From an uncultured bacterium (GTDB taxonomy: Bacteria > Cyanobacteriota > Vampirovibrionia > Gastranaerophilales > Gastranaerophilaceae), in NCBI GenBank assembly GCA_902779645.1, contig CACZCH010000002.1, positions 79,772 to 143,771 of the forward strand: 64,000 nt of DNA, in the 5' to 3' direction. Positions 8,705-18,755 of this stretch are shown here, in pieces. Every line of letters begins with the position of its first letter. Position 1 is the stretch's first letter. Both the position numbers and the translations under genes were made by a program. Under the pieces are notes generated by a model. It saw only the letters and a list, made by a program, of their open reading frames with translations. It was not told where the DNA came from and searched no databases.

Positions 8705-9505
8705 TCAATAAAAACATGCTGCCGCAAAAATTAAATCTACAATAACTATTGCAACAAACGACCACACTACGGCTTTTGTTGTAGCAAGTCCTACACCTTT
8801 TGCTCCATCGCGAGCCTCCATACCGCATGAACAGCATATTAAAGATATTACAAAACCAAATGCAAATGATTTTGAAATACAAACCTGCAAATCATGCATA
8901 TTTATTCCGAACCACACGGAATCAAAATAGGCTTTGAATGTTAGACCAGAAACTAAATTTGCGGCAATAGCTCCTCCGACAATTCCAACAAGAGAAGATA
9001 CTATAACAACAATCGGCATCATTAAAGTACCGGCTAAAACACGAGGTGTAAATAAATAATGTATCGGATTTACTTTCAGAACACGTATAGCATCTATTTG
9101 TTCAGTAACCTTCATTGTTGCAATTTCAGAAGCTAAAGACGAACCTATCATCGAAATTATCGCAAATCCTGCCATTATGACAGCCTCTTCTCTAACCATT
9201 AATATTGCAACGAGCATGCCGACATAATTACCTGCACCCTGCTTAACCATTTCTCCTGCCACCTGCATTGCAACAATAACTGATGTCATACCAACTATTG
9301 ATAATGTAATAGGTAAAGATGTTACACCAAAACGATAACATTGTGACATCAACTCAGGAAATGTTGTAGGTTTATATCGGAGCCCTTTAAAAAATTCAAT
9401 TCCAAACATAACAATAGTACCAAGTGTTGTTATCAAATTATTTAAAGACTTACAAAAAGCTCTAAAAATTTTATATGTATATGTAGCTTTGTAATATATT
9501 CTCAT
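8705..9505 (-). CDS. MlaE-family ABC transporter permease
   Basis: 266 residues, the usual length for MlaE. Five to six hydrophobic segments; the family hallmark 'REEAVIMAGFAIISMIGSSLASEIATMKVTEQIDAIRVLKVNP' lies mid-protein, with RVLAGTLMMP after it. It is the membrane core of the lipid transporter encoded with the two following genes. It is divergent from manC; the approximately 108-bp intergenic gap must carry both promoters. Confidence 0.92.
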   Translation of the reverse strand: MRIYYKATYTYKIFRAFCKSLNNLITTLGTIVMFGIEFFKGLRYKPTTFPELMSQCYRFGVTSLPITLSIVGMTSVIVAMQVAGEMVKQGAGNYVGMLVAILMVREEAVIMAGFAIISMIGSSLASEIATMKVTEQIDAIRVLKVNPIHYLFTPRVLAGTLMMPIVVIVSSLVGIVGGAIAANLVSGLTFKAYFDSVWFGINMHDLQVCISKSFAFGFVISLICCSCGMEARDGAKGVGLATTKAVVWSFVAIVIVDLIFAAACFY

Positions 9506-9613
9506 AAATAAAATACCAATTAGTATACATATTATATCAAACTTTTATAATTTAATACAAATAGCTAAATATTTATGTTATCATCATGAAGTAGCATTTT
9601 AAATGGAGTAATT

Positions 9614-11005
9614 ATGTACGGATTAATTTTAGCAGGTGGTTCAGGAAGCCGTTTATGGCCATTGTCAAGAGAACTTTACCCAAAACAGTTATTAAATATT
9701 CAGAATACAGAAAGTTTGCTTCAAGCGACATTTGAAAGACTTATTGATTTGATTCCTGCTAAAAATATTATAAGTATGACTGGTGTTAAACATGTATCAA
9801 ATGTACGTTATCAATTATCCAAAATTACAGATAATCCAATCGTATTATCCGAACCTATATCTAAAAACACGGCTCCTGCGATAGCAATTGCAACTCAATA
9901 TATATCAAAAAAATCAGAAGATGACCCTGTAATTCTTGTTGTTCCTTCAGACCACTTAATAAAAGATATAAAAGCTTTTTCCAAAACAGTGATTGAAGGA
10001 GAAAAAATCGCAAACAAAGGATACATAGTAACATTTGGAATAAAACCTTCATATCCCGAAACCGGATACGGATATATAAATGTAACAAACAATAAAATTG
10101 AAAATGGATTTAAAGTTAATAAATTTGTAGAAAAACCGGATACTGAACTTGCTGAAAAATATATCGCAGATGGTAATTATTACTGGAACAGCGGAATATT
10201 TATGTTCAAAGCTTCAACACTGCTAAATGAACTCAGAACTTGTTCTTCAGATATATATGAATTATTAAACAACTTTGACTTTACAAAATCAGATGAAATT
10301 CCTTATACAGAATTCGATAAAATGCCATCTATATCAATTGACTATGCAGTTATGGAAAAATCTGATAAAATAGCTCTCTTGAAATTAGAAAGCGATTGGA
10401 ATGATTTGGGAAGCTGGAAATCAATATATGATGTAAGTAACAAAGATTCTGACGGAAATGTTAAGATTGGACATGTCCTTGATGAGGGTTCTAAAAACTC
10501 TTTAATATACTCTTCATCAAAGCTTGTAGCAACAATTGGGCTTGAAGATGCAGTTATAGTTGAGACTGAAGATGCTATTTTAGCTTGTAAATCTGATAGA
10601 ACTCAAGATGTAAAGAAGATTTTTGACACATTAAAAAAACAAAATGATAATACACATCTTGTTCACAAAACTGTTTACCGTCCTTGGGGATATTATACTG
10701 TTTTAGCTGAGGGAAATGGATTTTTAACAAAAATGATTCAAGTTAACCCCGGTCAGAAACTTTCAGTTCAATCACACAATCACAGAAGTGAACACTGGGT
10801 TGTATTAGAAGGTATGGCCAAGGTTCTGCTGGAAGGGAAAGAACACATATTAAGCCCCGGACACAGCATTGATATTGACGTAAAAGAAATTCATTCTCTG
10901 CAAAACCCATTTGACGAAGTATTGAAAATAGTTGAAGTACAAAAAGGTGATTTGCTTATTGAAGAAGATATCGTAAGATACGAAGATATGTATGGCCGTG
11001 TTTAG
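9614..11005 (+). CDS. manC: Bifunctional mannose-1-phosphate guanylyltransferase / mannose-6-phosphate isomerase
   Basis: 463 residues. The N-terminal nucleotidyltransferase has LILAGGSGSRLWPLSRELYPKQ, GYGYI and FVEKPD; the C-terminal cupin (from about 355, RPWGYYTVLAEG) has the H-x-H-R-x-E-H-W metal-binding pattern of the type II isomerase. It makes GDP-mannose for surface polysaccharides or LPS. Its 3' end overlaps the convergent next gene by 4 bases. Confidence 0.93.
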   Translation: MYGLILAGGSGSRLWPLSRELYPKQLLNIQNTESLLQATFERLIDLIPAKNIISMTGVKHVSNVRYQLSKITDNPIVLSEPISKNTAPAIAIATQYISKKSEDDPVILVVPSDHLIKDIKAFSKTVIEGEKIANKGYIVTFGIKPSYPETGYGYINVTNNKIENGFKVNKFVEKPDTELAEKYIADGNYYWNSGIFMFKASTLLNELRTCSSDIYELLNNFDFTKSDEIPYTEFDKMPSISIDYAVMEKSDKIALLKLESDWNDLGSWKSIYDVSNKDSDGNVKIGHVLDEGSKNSLIYSSSKLVATIGLEDAVIVETEDAILACKSDRTQDVKKIFDTLKKQNDNTHLVHKTVYRPWGYYTVLAEGNGFLTKMIQVNPGQKLSVQSHNHRSEHWVVLEGMAKVLLEGKEHILSPGHSIDIDVKEIHSLQNPFDEVLKIVEVQKGDLLIEEDIVRYEDMYGRV

Positions 11006-11676
11006 ATAATCTCAGACAGCATTAAGTTAACGAAATCGACTTCTTTTTGCCTATCTTCTCTTTCAAAAATCATTCTTGCTTTTTCCAAAATTATTTTTGC
11101 TTGCTTTGGGTTAGATTTCAATATAACTTTTGCGATATCAACTCTTGTTTTAGCAAGCTCAATTTCATATTGTTTTAGCTGACTGTGATTTCTGGAATAA
11201 GTCTTAAAATTTTTTTTTGCACCTTTAAAATCATTACAAATCTTTTCTAATACTTTTTCCTGTCGAAAAAGTATTCTGGTATATTTATGATTATCACCCG
11301 ATTTCTTGTATAATTTTTCCAAATCAACCAGTCTTGCAAGAGTATGAATAGTATCACATTGTTCTTCAGCAAATTCAAGTCCTTTTAGCGCATAAAATTC
11401 TTTAACATTTGGCTTTAGGAACGGCATTTTCATAAGTGAACTAAATATTATACCAGGAAAATCTTCTATACCAAGTTTTCTCATACTTTGCGCAAACTCA
11501 AATATACTACTTGCAAAACTTCTCTCTAAACCGGCTTTTTTATACCGTTTTTCAAACCTGCTCATTTGAGAAACAAAATATGTCATATCTTGCTTTTTAG
11601 ATTGAGATATTCTTGATTGGAATTGCCTGAAATCATTATTCAATATTTTTAATTCAGCACTAGTTATTTTAATCAT
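11002..11676 (-). CDS. Uncharacterised alpha-helical protein
   Basis: 224 residues, almost wholly helical and rich in Lys, Glu, Phe and Leu, with TPR-like heptads in the second half (e.g. 'AKTRVDIAKVILKSNPKQAKIILEKARMIFE'). No catalytic motif, signal peptide or membrane segment. It converges on manC with a 4-base overlap and is divergent from the pilT-like gene. I do not recognise the family. Confidence 0.6.
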   Translation of the reverse strand: MIKITSAELKILNNDFRQFQSRISQSKKQDMTYFVSQMSRFEKRYKKAGLERSFASSIFEFAQSMRKLGIEDFPGIIFSSLMKMPFLKPNVKEFYALKGLEFAEEQCDTIHTLARLVDLEKLYKKSGDNHKYTRILFRQEKVLEKICNDFKGAKKNFKTYSRNHSQLKQYEIELAKTRVDIAKVILKSNPKQAKIILEKARMIFEREDRQKEVDFVNLMLSEII

Positions 11677-11729
11677 ACTTATATAAAAACCGTAAAAAAT
11701 ATTTTTGCTGTTAATATCACTTCACAATC

Positions 11730-11758
11730 TTGTCAAAAAATCTTCCTAATGTTACGAT
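11730..11758 (+). promoter_or_regulatory. Sigma-70-type promoter for pilT-like operon
   Basis: TTGTCA, 17 bases, TACGAT, about 26 bases before the ATG at 11784, which is preceded by GAGGAG. Confidence 0.6.
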
Positions 11759-11783
11759 AAAGTAAGGATTTGAGGAGATTATT

Positions 11784-12884
11784 ATGAGTACAGAAGAGTT
11801 TAATATAATAAGCTTTTTAAAAAGTGCTGTTTCAGCAGGAGCATCTGATGAACATTTAATGGTAGGTTATCCCCCATTTGTAAGAAAAAACGGTTTTATT
11901 AAAAGAACTAATTTACCTGTTTTAAAAAAGGACGATTTATATAGAGCTGTAATGGAAATTATACCGAATTCCGTTCAAGATAAAATCTCTACCATAACAG
12001 ATCTTGACTTCATGTATGAAATAAAAGGACATTCCAGATTTAGAGTAAACTTTAATAAACAAATCGGACAACCTGCCTTGGTTATTAGAAATATTACATA
12101 TAATATCCCTGAATTAAAAGATTTATCATTGCCTGACATTTTGAATTCGATAGTTCAATACCCAAATGGTATAATCCTTGTAACAGGTCCAACCGGAAGC
12201 GGAAAATCTACAACAATAGCTTCACTTATTAACCAAATTAATCTAACTTCCGCAAAGCATATTATTACGATTGAAGATCCTATTGAGTATATTTTTAGCA
12301 GTAAAAAAAGTATTATATCTCAAAGACAAGTAGGAGTTGACACTGATTCTTTTAACAGTGGAATTAAATATGCATTGAGACAAGACCCTGATGTGATATT
12401 TATTGGTGAGATTAGAGATAAAGAAACAATGGAAGCAGTTCTTAAAGCATCTGAAACAGGGCACTTGGTACTTGCAACATTGCATACAAATGATGCTGTT
12501 CAAACAATTAACAGAATTGTTAACATGTTTGATGAATCAAACAGATTTTTAATAAGAAAACAACTTTCAGAAACATTAAGAGCAACCATAGCACAAAAAC
12601 TTGTATATTCCGAACAAGATAACAAAAGATATCCCGCATGTGAAATTATGGTCGTAACTTCTACCATCAAAGACTACATTACAAAGGATAACACCGAAGA
12701 AATATACGAACTTCTGAGAGATAACACTGTTGATAGTATGATTTCGATGAACTCTTCTTTAGCATTACTTACAAATAAAGGCTGTATTACTGAAGAAGAA
12801 GCGCTAAATTCATCAAACGATGAAGCCGAACTTGAAAAAATATTCAGAGGAGTTTATCAGGGGACAAAAAACTATTATGAATAA
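11784..12884 (+). CDS. pilT: PilT-like type IV pilus ATPase
   Basis: 366 residues. Walker A GPTGSGKSTT (about residue 134), Asp box IEDPIEYIF, Walker B IFIGEIRD and the His box HLVLATLHTNDA are in PilT order and the length matches PilT. It would drive pilus retraction (twitching, DNA uptake). The canonical PilT C-terminal AIRNLIRE box is not evident, so a paralogue of the PilT/PilU class is possible. The gene overlaps recO by 8 bases; the prepilin peptidase is encoded separately at 55.6 kb. Confidence 0.87.
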   Translation: MSTEEFNIISFLKSAVSAGASDEHLMVGYPPFVRKNGFIKRTNLPVLKKDDLYRAVMEIIPNSVQDKISTITDLDFMYEIKGHSRFRVNFNKQIGQPALVIRNITYNIPELKDLSLPDILNSIVQYPNGIILVTGPTGSGKSTTIASLINQINLTSAKHIITIEDPIEYIFSSKKSIISQRQVGVDTDSFNSGIKYALRQDPDVIFIGEIRDKETMEAVLKASETGHLVLATLHTNDAVQTINRIVNMFDESNRFLIRKQLSETLRATIAQKLVYSEQDNKRYPACEIMVVTSTIKDYITKDNTEEIYELLRDNTVDSMISMNSSLALLTNKGCITEEEALNSSNDEAELEKIFRGVYQGTKNYYE

Positions 12885-13644
12885 TTATGTAACAGAAGCT
12901 ATAAATTTAAAATCATACAACCTTAATGACGCCGATAAAATAATTGTTATGTATTCAAAAGATAACGGACTTATAAAAGGTGTAGCAAAAGGAATAAAAA
13001 AGCCAAAGAGTAAACTTGGAGCGAGAATGGATTTACTTGTTGCAAATTCACTTCAGCTCCTAAAAGGCCGTTCAATGGATACAATTATGCAGGCTCAAAC
13101 TGTTAACCACTTCAGAAAGACAAGAGAAGATTATGACAAACTCATGCTCTCGACTTACGTATCAGAAGTTGTTATGAACTTTGGGGAGGGTTCTGAAAGC
13201 GCATCAAAAGATATATATGAACTTTTATACAAAGCTCTGAACAGAATTTCAGATTCTTCCAATAAAAAAGATATGCTTATTGCTGCAATAAAATTTCAGC
13301 TAAAAATGCTTTTGATTATGGGATTTTGCGTTGAGCTTGATACTTGTCTTTGCTGCGGAGAAAGAATTTTGGATGAAGATATGTACTTCTCAACCAAAAT
13401 GGGCGGAGTCGTTTGCAAAGAATGCTGTGAGCCGCTCGGGGTAAAATTAAAAATGCACCATAAAATAAGAGATTTTATGCAGGCTATGCTTCAATTTGAT
13501 TTCGATTTTGAAAGCGATTATGACAAAAAGGCTACAGAAAAAGTTTGTCAGGTATGTTTTGATTTATTAGATGAATACATTAAAACACATACAAATAAGC
13601 GTCAAAAATCAATGAAAATAATTAAAGAAGGATTATATACATAA
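12877..13644 (+). CDS. recO: DNA repair protein RecO
   Basis: About 255 residues from ATG 12877 (RBS-like GGGGACAA upstream; an earlier in-frame start at 12820 would add a tail copied from the pilT frame). N-terminal OB fold ('A.NLKSYNLNDADKIIVMYSKDNGLIKGVAKGIKKPKSKLG') and a C-terminal zinc module C-L-C-C-G...C-K-E-C-C are typical. RecO loads RecA onto SSB-coated DNA with RecR. Overlap with the pilT-like gene implies one transcript. Confidence 0.88.
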   Translation: MNNYVTEAINLKSYNLNDADKIIVMYSKDNGLIKGVAKGIKKPKSKLGARMDLLVANSLQLLKGRSMDTIMQAQTVNHFRKTREDYDKLMLSTYVSEVVMNFGEGSESASKDIYELLYKALNRISDSSNKKDMLIAAIKFQLKMLLIMGFCVELDTCLCCGERILDEDMYFSTKMGGVVCKECCEPLGVKLKMHHKIRDFMQAMLQFDFDFESDYDKKATEKVCQVCFDLLDEYIKTHTNKRQKSMKIIKEGLYT

Positions 13645-13718
13645 AAGTCCTCGTCCCATGATGGAGAGGGAGCAGTCGTTAGAGCACAAGCAAAATATAA
13701 ATGCGGGTGAGGAAGCAA
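13645..13718 (+). repeat. Short intergenic repeat-like segment with GGAGAGGG and GGGTGAGG
   Basis: The 74-base gap between recO and the gatD-like gene carries 'TGGAGAGGGAG' and 'GCGGGTGAGG', G-rich islands unlike the AT-rich surroundings; similar GGGAGAGGGTG occurs at 20493 and GGGGAGAGGCGG at 59936. It may be a degraded REP-type element that also supplies the gatD ribosome binding site (GAGGAAG). Confidence 0.35.
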
Positions 13719-14417
13719 ATGAAAAAACTAAAAATCGGACACTTGTATCCAAAACTTTTAAACATATACGGTGACGGAGGTAATATTATTACCCTAAAAA
13801 AACGTGCCCAGTGGCGCGGTATTGAAGTTGAAGTTCACGAAATTAACTCCGGTGACGTTTGGCTTGGAGAACACGATATTTATTTTATCGGCGGAGGACA
13901 GGACACTCAACAAAAAGAAGTTTCATATGAATTAAACAGACATAAAGAATTTATGACCGCTGAACGCGACAGAGGTGCTGTTTTTTTAGGTATTTGCGGA
14001 GGATACCAGCTTTTAGGACATTATTATCAACCGCACGAAGGCGATAAGCTTATGGGAATAAGTTTGTTAGACGTTTATACTGTCGCAGGAAACAAACGCT
14101 TTATCGGAAATGTAACAGTCCAATGGGAAAATGAAACTTTGGTCGGGTTTGAAAACCACAGCGGTCTAACCTATCTTCAAGGAGACACAAAGCCGATTGG
14201 AACAATGATTGTCGGTAACGGTAATAACGGTGAGGACAAAACAGAAGGTGCAAGATACAAAAATGTATTCGGTACATATATGCACGGTTCTTTCTTGCCA
14301 AAAAATCCTAAATTTGCAGATTATCTTCTTGAACTTGCGCTCGGAGAAAAGCTTGAACCGCTGGATGATACTATTGAAAATAATGCACATAACTCTTTAA
14401 TAAAAAAAGTGTATTAA
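13719..14417 (+). CDS. GatD-like class I glutamine amidotransferase (CobB/CobQ type)
   Basis: About 232 residues from ATG 13719. The start HLYPKLLNIYGDGGNI, the GGGQD motif, the nucleophile in FLGICGGYQLLG (Cys93) and late YMHGSFLPKNP with the catalytic His match GatD, the glutaminase half of lipid II isoglutaminyl synthase. In Gram-positives GatD works with MurT to amidate peptidoglycan glutamate; no murT is adjacent here (recO upstream, valS convergent). Cobyric-acid-synthase-like enzymes share the fold, so the exact acceptor is inferred. Confidence 0.75.
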   Translation: MKKLKIGHLYPKLLNIYGDGGNIITLKKRAQWRGIEVEVHEINSGDVWLGEHDIYFIGGGQDTQQKEVSYELNRHKEFMTAERDRGAVFLGICGGYQLLGHYYQPHEGDKLMGISLLDVYTVAGNKRFIGNVTVQWENETLVGFENHSGLTYLQGDTKPIGTMIVGNGNNGEDKTEGARYKNVFGTYMHGSFLPKNPKFADYLLELALGEKLEPLDDTIENNAHNSLIKKVY

Positions 14418-14448
14418 AAAAGAGAACCAGATGAAGGTTCTCTTTTTT
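14416..14448 (+). terminator. Intrinsic terminator after gatD-like gene
   Basis: AAAAAGAGAACC-AGATGAA-GGTTCTCTTTTTT hairpin with A and T runs on both sides, so it can also act on valS transcripts from the opposite strand. Confidence 0.8.
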
Positions 14449-14477
14449 ATATATCAATTACAAGATATTATTTACCA

Positions 14478-17129
14478 CTATTTTAACGACTCAATAAGGT
14501 CTTTTATTACACCTTCTTGAGCTGTTATTTCTTCTATTCTTGCATTAGTTTGTTCTACAAGCTCTTTTGGAGCATTAGCAACAAATTTTTCATTTTTTAT
14601 TCTGCCCAAAAGCCCGTTCTTTTCGTTTGTAAGTTTTTCGAGCTTCTTTTTCTGTCTCTTGATTTCTGCCGATAAATCAATCAAATCCGCAAGCGGAACA
14701 ATAAGCTTTGAAGTTGACACAACAGCAGTTGCGCTCTTTGGAGGAACAGGGGAGTCAATCTCTGCGTAAGTAATTTTATTAACTTTTGCAAGTCTGTGAA
14801 TATAAGATTCAATTGCCCTAAATATTTCTTTTTCTCTGCCTTCTGAACGGATTTCAACATCAACTGTCGCAGAAGTTGAAATATTAAAGCTTTGTCTTAC
14901 GTTACGTAAAGATGTAATTGTATCAAATACCATTTTCATTTCTTCAGCTTCAGTTGGGTAAGAAAGCTCTTCTTTAAATGTCGGATACTCAGCAATAATT
15001 AAAGCAGAAGTATCTTTAACCCCCGGCATTAGCTGCCATACATATTCGGTAATATGAGGCATAATCGGATGAAGCATTCTGAGTGACATATCCAAAACAT
15101 ATCTCAAAACTCTTTGAGTATTTAGTTTTAGTTCAGGATCTTGAAGCTGAATTTTAGCAATCTCAACATACCAGTCGCAGTATTCTGAACGGAAGAAATC
15201 ATACAGAACATGAGCAATTTCACCAATCCTGTAATCCTTCATATTTTCGTTAACGAGTTTTGCTGTTTCATTAAGCTGATTTAATATCCACTTATCAACA
15301 AGAGTTAATTTGCTCTTATCAATAGGTTTATTATCAACTCCTTCAAGGTTCATTAATACAAATCTTGAAGCATTCCATAATTTGTTAGCAAAGTTTCTTC
15401 CGTACTCAAATCTTTCATCAGAGATTTTAATATCCTGACCGCCATAAGTACAAAGTGAAGTCATTGTAAATCTTAATGCATCACAACCGTACTTATCAAT
15501 GATTTTAACAGGGTCAATAGTGTTGCCTTTAGATTTTGACATCTTTTGACCTTTTTCATCGCGGATTAAACCATGAATATAAACATCCTTAAACGGAGCC
15601 TTTCCTGTAAATTCAAGCCCCATAGTAATCATTCTTGCAACCCAGAAGAAAATAATATCAAACCCTGTTACAAGAACGCTTGTAGGATAGAATTTTTTAA
15701 AGTCATCCGTTTCGGAATTTGGGAATCCCATTGTTGAGAACGGCCACAAGCCTGAAGAAAACCAAGTATCAAGACAGTCTGATTCTTGAACGTAATTTTC
15801 GGGATCCGGATTTTCTTTTGCTACAACCATCTCACCCGTTTGTTTATGGTAATAAGCCGGTATCTGATGCCCCCACCAGATTTGACGTGAAATACACCAA
15901 TCACGGATATTTTCCATCCAGCCTAAGTAGTTCTTTGTCCATCTGTCAGGTATAAAATTAATTCTTCCATCTTTAACTGCAGCAATAGCTTCTTTAGCCA
16001 ATGGTTCCATTTTTACAAACCATTGTTCTGAAAGAAGCGGTTCAATTGTTGTATTACATCTTTGGCATTTGCCTACATTGTGTTCGTGGTCTTTAACTCT
16101 AAGAAGGAAGTTATTATATGAAAGCATTTCAACAACTTTCTTTCTTGCTTCATATCTGTCCAAACCTTGGTATTCAGGCGGAACTTCTGCACAAGCTTTC
16201 ATCTTGCCCTCTTCGCCAATAACCCAAATTGGTTGGAAGTTATGGCGTTTACCGACTTCATAGTCATTTGGGTCGTGCGCAGGAGTAATTTTAACAGCAC
16301 CTGTTCCGAATGATTTATCAACATATTCATCTGCAATAATCGGTATAATCCTGTTTGTAAGAGGTACAAGAACATTCTTGCCTATTAGTTCGGAATACTT
16401 TTTATCATCAGGGTGAACTGCAATAGCAACATCACCAAACATTGTCTCTGGTCTTGTTGTATCTACGACAATCGCACCGGGTTCATTAACAAGTGGGTAC
16501 GATATCTCCCATAAATGTCCCTGCTCTGTTTCATACTCCGTCTCAATATCAGAAATAGCTGATTGACAGCGGGGACACCAGTTGACAATATATGCGCCTT
16601 TGTATATCAAACCCTTATTATACAATTTTACAAATACTTCTTTTACCGCATCCGAACAGCCCTTATCAAAAGTAAATCTCTCTCTTGAACGGTCAAAAGA
16701 TGCACCAAGTCTTTTCATCTGGTCTAAAATAGTACTTTTATGTTCATTTGTCCATTCCCATGTTTTTTCCAAAAACTTTTCTCTGCCTAAATCATGACGG
16801 GTAAGTCCTTCTTTTGCAAGCTGTTTTTCAACTACGTTTTGAGTTGCAAGTCCTGCGTGATCAGTTCCCGGAATCCAAAGAGCTTCATATCCGCTCATTC
16901 TGTGGTAGCGGATTAAAATATCCTGCAAAGTTTCATCTAAAGCATGTCCCATATGCAAAACGCCCGTAACATTTGGTGGCGGAATAACTATGGTAAACGG
17001 AGGTTTATTAGACTTGGCATTTGCCTGAAAATATTTACCCCCTTCCCAAAATTTATACATTTTCTCTTCCGTCGACTTAGCGTCATAAACGGTAGGTAAA
17101 TCTTCTATCTTAGTAATAGTCTCTGTCAT
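14478..17129 (-). CDS. valS: Valyl-tRNA synthetase
   Basis: 883 residues, normal ValS length. HIGH-type motif in PPNVTGVLHMGHALDE, the KMSKSKGNT loop, a CxxC zinc pair (CQRC) in the insert, the editing domain segment and a C-terminal coiled-coil arm (about residues 815-883) are all visible. It charges tRNA-Val in the cytoplasm. One copy of the GGGGTAAATA repeat lies in the 5' part (17032-17041), read as Gly-Lys-Tyr. It is followed at its 3' end by the shared terminator with the gatD-like gene. Confidence 0.97.
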   Translation of the reverse strand: MTETITKIEDLPTVYDAKSTEEKMYKFWEGGKYFQANAKSNKPPFTIVIPPPNVTGVLHMGHALDETLQDILIRYHRMSGYEALWIPGTDHAGLATQNVVEKQLAKEGLTRHDLGREKFLEKTWEWTNEHKSTILDQMKRLGASFDRSRERFTFDKGCSDAVKEVFVKLYNKGLIYKGAYIVNWCPRCQSAISDIETEYETEQGHLWEISYPLVNEPGAIVVDTTRPETMFGDVAIAVHPDDKKYSELIGKNVLVPLTNRIIPIIADEYVDKSFGTGAVKITPAHDPNDYEVGKRHNFQPIWVIGEEGKMKACAEVPPEYQGLDRYEARKKVVEMLSYNNFLLRVKDHEHNVGKCQRCNTTIEPLLSEQWFVKMEPLAKEAIAAVKDGRINFIPDRWTKNYLGWMENIRDWCISRQIWWGHQIPAYYHKQTGEMVVAKENPDPENYVQESDCLDTWFSSGLWPFSTMGFPNSETDDFKKFYPTSVLVTGFDIIFFWVARMITMGLEFTGKAPFKDVYIHGLIRDEKGQKMSKSKGNTIDPVKIIDKYGCDALRFTMTSLCTYGGQDIKISDERFEYGRNFANKLWNASRFVLMNLEGVDNKPIDKSKLTLVDKWILNQLNETAKLVNENMKDYRIGEIAHVLYDFFRSEYCDWYVEIAKIQLQDPELKLNTQRVLRYVLDMSLRMLHPIMPHITEYVWQLMPGVKDTSALIIAEYPTFKEELSYPTEAEEMKMVFDTITSLRNVRQSFNISTSATVDVEIRSEGREKEIFRAIESYIHRLAKVNKITYAEIDSPVPPKSATAVVSTSKLIVPLADLIDLSAEIKRQKKKLEKLTNEKNGLLGRIKNEKFVANAPKELVEQTNARIEEITAQEGVIKDLIESLK

Positions 17130-17210
17130 AATATTCCCTCATATGTGTGTAAAAATCTTAATCTTAAAATAACACAAACACAGGGGTAAATAAATAAACA
17201 TTCAAAAATA

Positions 17211-18605
17211 CTAAAACACATCTGTTTTCATAGGATTTTTGAATTTTGTAATAGAGCCTTGGAATAGCAGTTTAACAGTACCGACCGGGCCATTTCTGTG
17301 TTTTGCAATAATGATTTCTGCCTCACCTTTATTTGCAGCTTTTTCTGATTCGTCCTCGTCTTCGTTAGCATTTTTATAATATTCATCACGATATATAAAC
17401 ATTACAATATCTGCGTCTTGTTCGATAGAACCTGATTCTCTTAAGTCTGAAAGCATAGGACGCTTATCGGTTCTTCCTTCAACAGCACGAGAAAGTTGTG
17501 AAAGCGCAAGAATCGGGACATTAAGTTCTTTTGCAAGAATTTTTAAACCTCTTGAAATACTTGAAATCTGCTGCATACGGTCTTCTCTTCCTGTACCTTC
17601 TATTAATTGCAGATAGTCTATTACAATCAAACCCAAATCTTTTTCCGCCATTGCAAGACGTCTGCATTTTGCTCTTAAATCAGTTATTGTACATCCTGCC
17701 GTATCATCAATATATATCTTTGATTCAGACAAATTTGCCATAGCATTTGCGAGCTTTTCCCAGTCTTTTGCCTGCATATTGCCCGTCTTTAGTCTTTGAG
17801 TATCAACTTCTGCTTCCGAACACATTAAACGTTGAGCTAACTGATCCTTAGACATTTCTAAAGAAAATATCGCAACAGGCACTTTAGCCCTCAATGCAAC
17901 ATTTTGAGCTATGTTTAATGCAAATGCAGTCTTACCCATCGCAGGACGTGCTGCAAGTATTATTAAATCCGATTTTTGTAAACCGTTTGTAAAAGTGTTA
18001 AGGTCATAAAATCCTGTATCTACACCTGTTAGTTTATCTTTGTTATTCGCTCTTTCTTCAATCTTTGCATATACATCATAAACAATATCCTTCATAGAAA
18101 TAAGCGATTTTGAAGCCTTTTGAGATGCTATATCAAAAATCAATTTTTCCGCTTGTTCTAATGATTCTTCAATAGGATTAACATCATACCCTGATGATAC
18201 AATTTCAGAACCCGCACTAATCAAAGAACGCTTTATAGCTTTTTCCTGAACCAATTTTGCATAATATTCAACGTTAGCAGTAGTAATTGTGTTATAGCTC
18301 AAATCATTAATAAAAGCACGACCGCCAACAAGTTCCAATTTCTGATTAATATTCAAAACATCCGAAACCGATACAATATCAATCTTATCTTCGCTGTTAT
18401 AAAGCTGAAGCATTGCTTCATAAATATACCTGTGAGCCGGCTTGTAAAAAGATTCCGCATGAAGATGCTCAACAATTTTGTTCATGCAGGATGGATTAAC
18501 AAGAATGGCACCTAATATAGCTTCCTCAGCTTCAATGTTCTGAGGCATTAACTGAATTAAATCTTCATTAGTATTCTTCTTTTTTGAAGTATAAGATGAT
18601 GTCAT
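17211..18605 (-). CDS. dnaB: Replicative DNA helicase
   Basis: About 464 residues. N-terminal primase-interaction domain (PQNIEAEEAILGAIL), then a RecA-type core with Walker A ARPAMGKTAFALN, IDYLQLI and LSQLSRAVE. ATG 18605 is chosen because AGGAG lies 6 bases away; a GTG at 18608 would be too close. It unwinds DNA at the replication fork. A clean promoter precedes it at 18623-18651. A copy of GGGGTAAATA lies 20-30 bases past its stop (17183). Confidence 0.96.
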   Translation of the reverse strand: MTSSYTSKKKNTNEDLIQLMPQNIEAEEAILGAILVNPSCMNKIVEHLHAESFYKPAHRYIYEAMLQLYNSEDKIDIVSVSDVLNINQKLELVGGRAFINDLSYNTITTANVEYYAKLVQEKAIKRSLISAGSEIVSSGYDVNPIEESLEQAEKLIFDIASQKASKSLISMKDIVYDVYAKIEERANNKDKLTGVDTGFYDLNTFTNGLQKSDLIILAARPAMGKTAFALNIAQNVALRAKVPVAIFSLEMSKDQLAQRLMCSEAEVDTQRLKTGNMQAKDWEKLANAMANLSESKIYIDDTAGCTITDLRAKCRRLAMAEKDLGLIVIDYLQLIEGTGREDRMQQISSISRGLKILAKELNVPILALSQLSRAVEGRTDKRPMLSDLRESGSIEQDADIVMFIYRDEYYKNANEDEDESEKAANKGEAEIIIAKHRNGPVGTVKLLFQGSITKFKNPMKTDVF

Positions 18606-18622
18606 CACTTTCTCCTAGACTA

Positions 18623-18651
18623 AGAATATCAACAAGGAAATATATAATCAA
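18623..18651 (-). promoter_or_regulatory. Sigma-70-type promoter for dnaB
   Basis: On the minus strand TTGATT, 17 bases, TATTCT, ending about 18 bases before the start codon. Confidence 0.65.
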
Positions 18652-18710
18652 TTGATTGTTACAAGGGATTAAGGTAAATTTTTGTTAAGATAAATTTTTA
18701 TTAAATTCTA

Positions 18711-18743
18711 ATAAAAAATGGGTGACTGATGCCACCCATTTTT
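18711..18743 (-). terminator. Intrinsic terminator after rpsU
   Basis: Minus-strand hairpin AATGGGTG...CACCCATT followed by a T run, 13 bases past the rpsU stop. Confidence 0.75.
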
Positions 18744-18755
18744 ATCTTTAATTCT

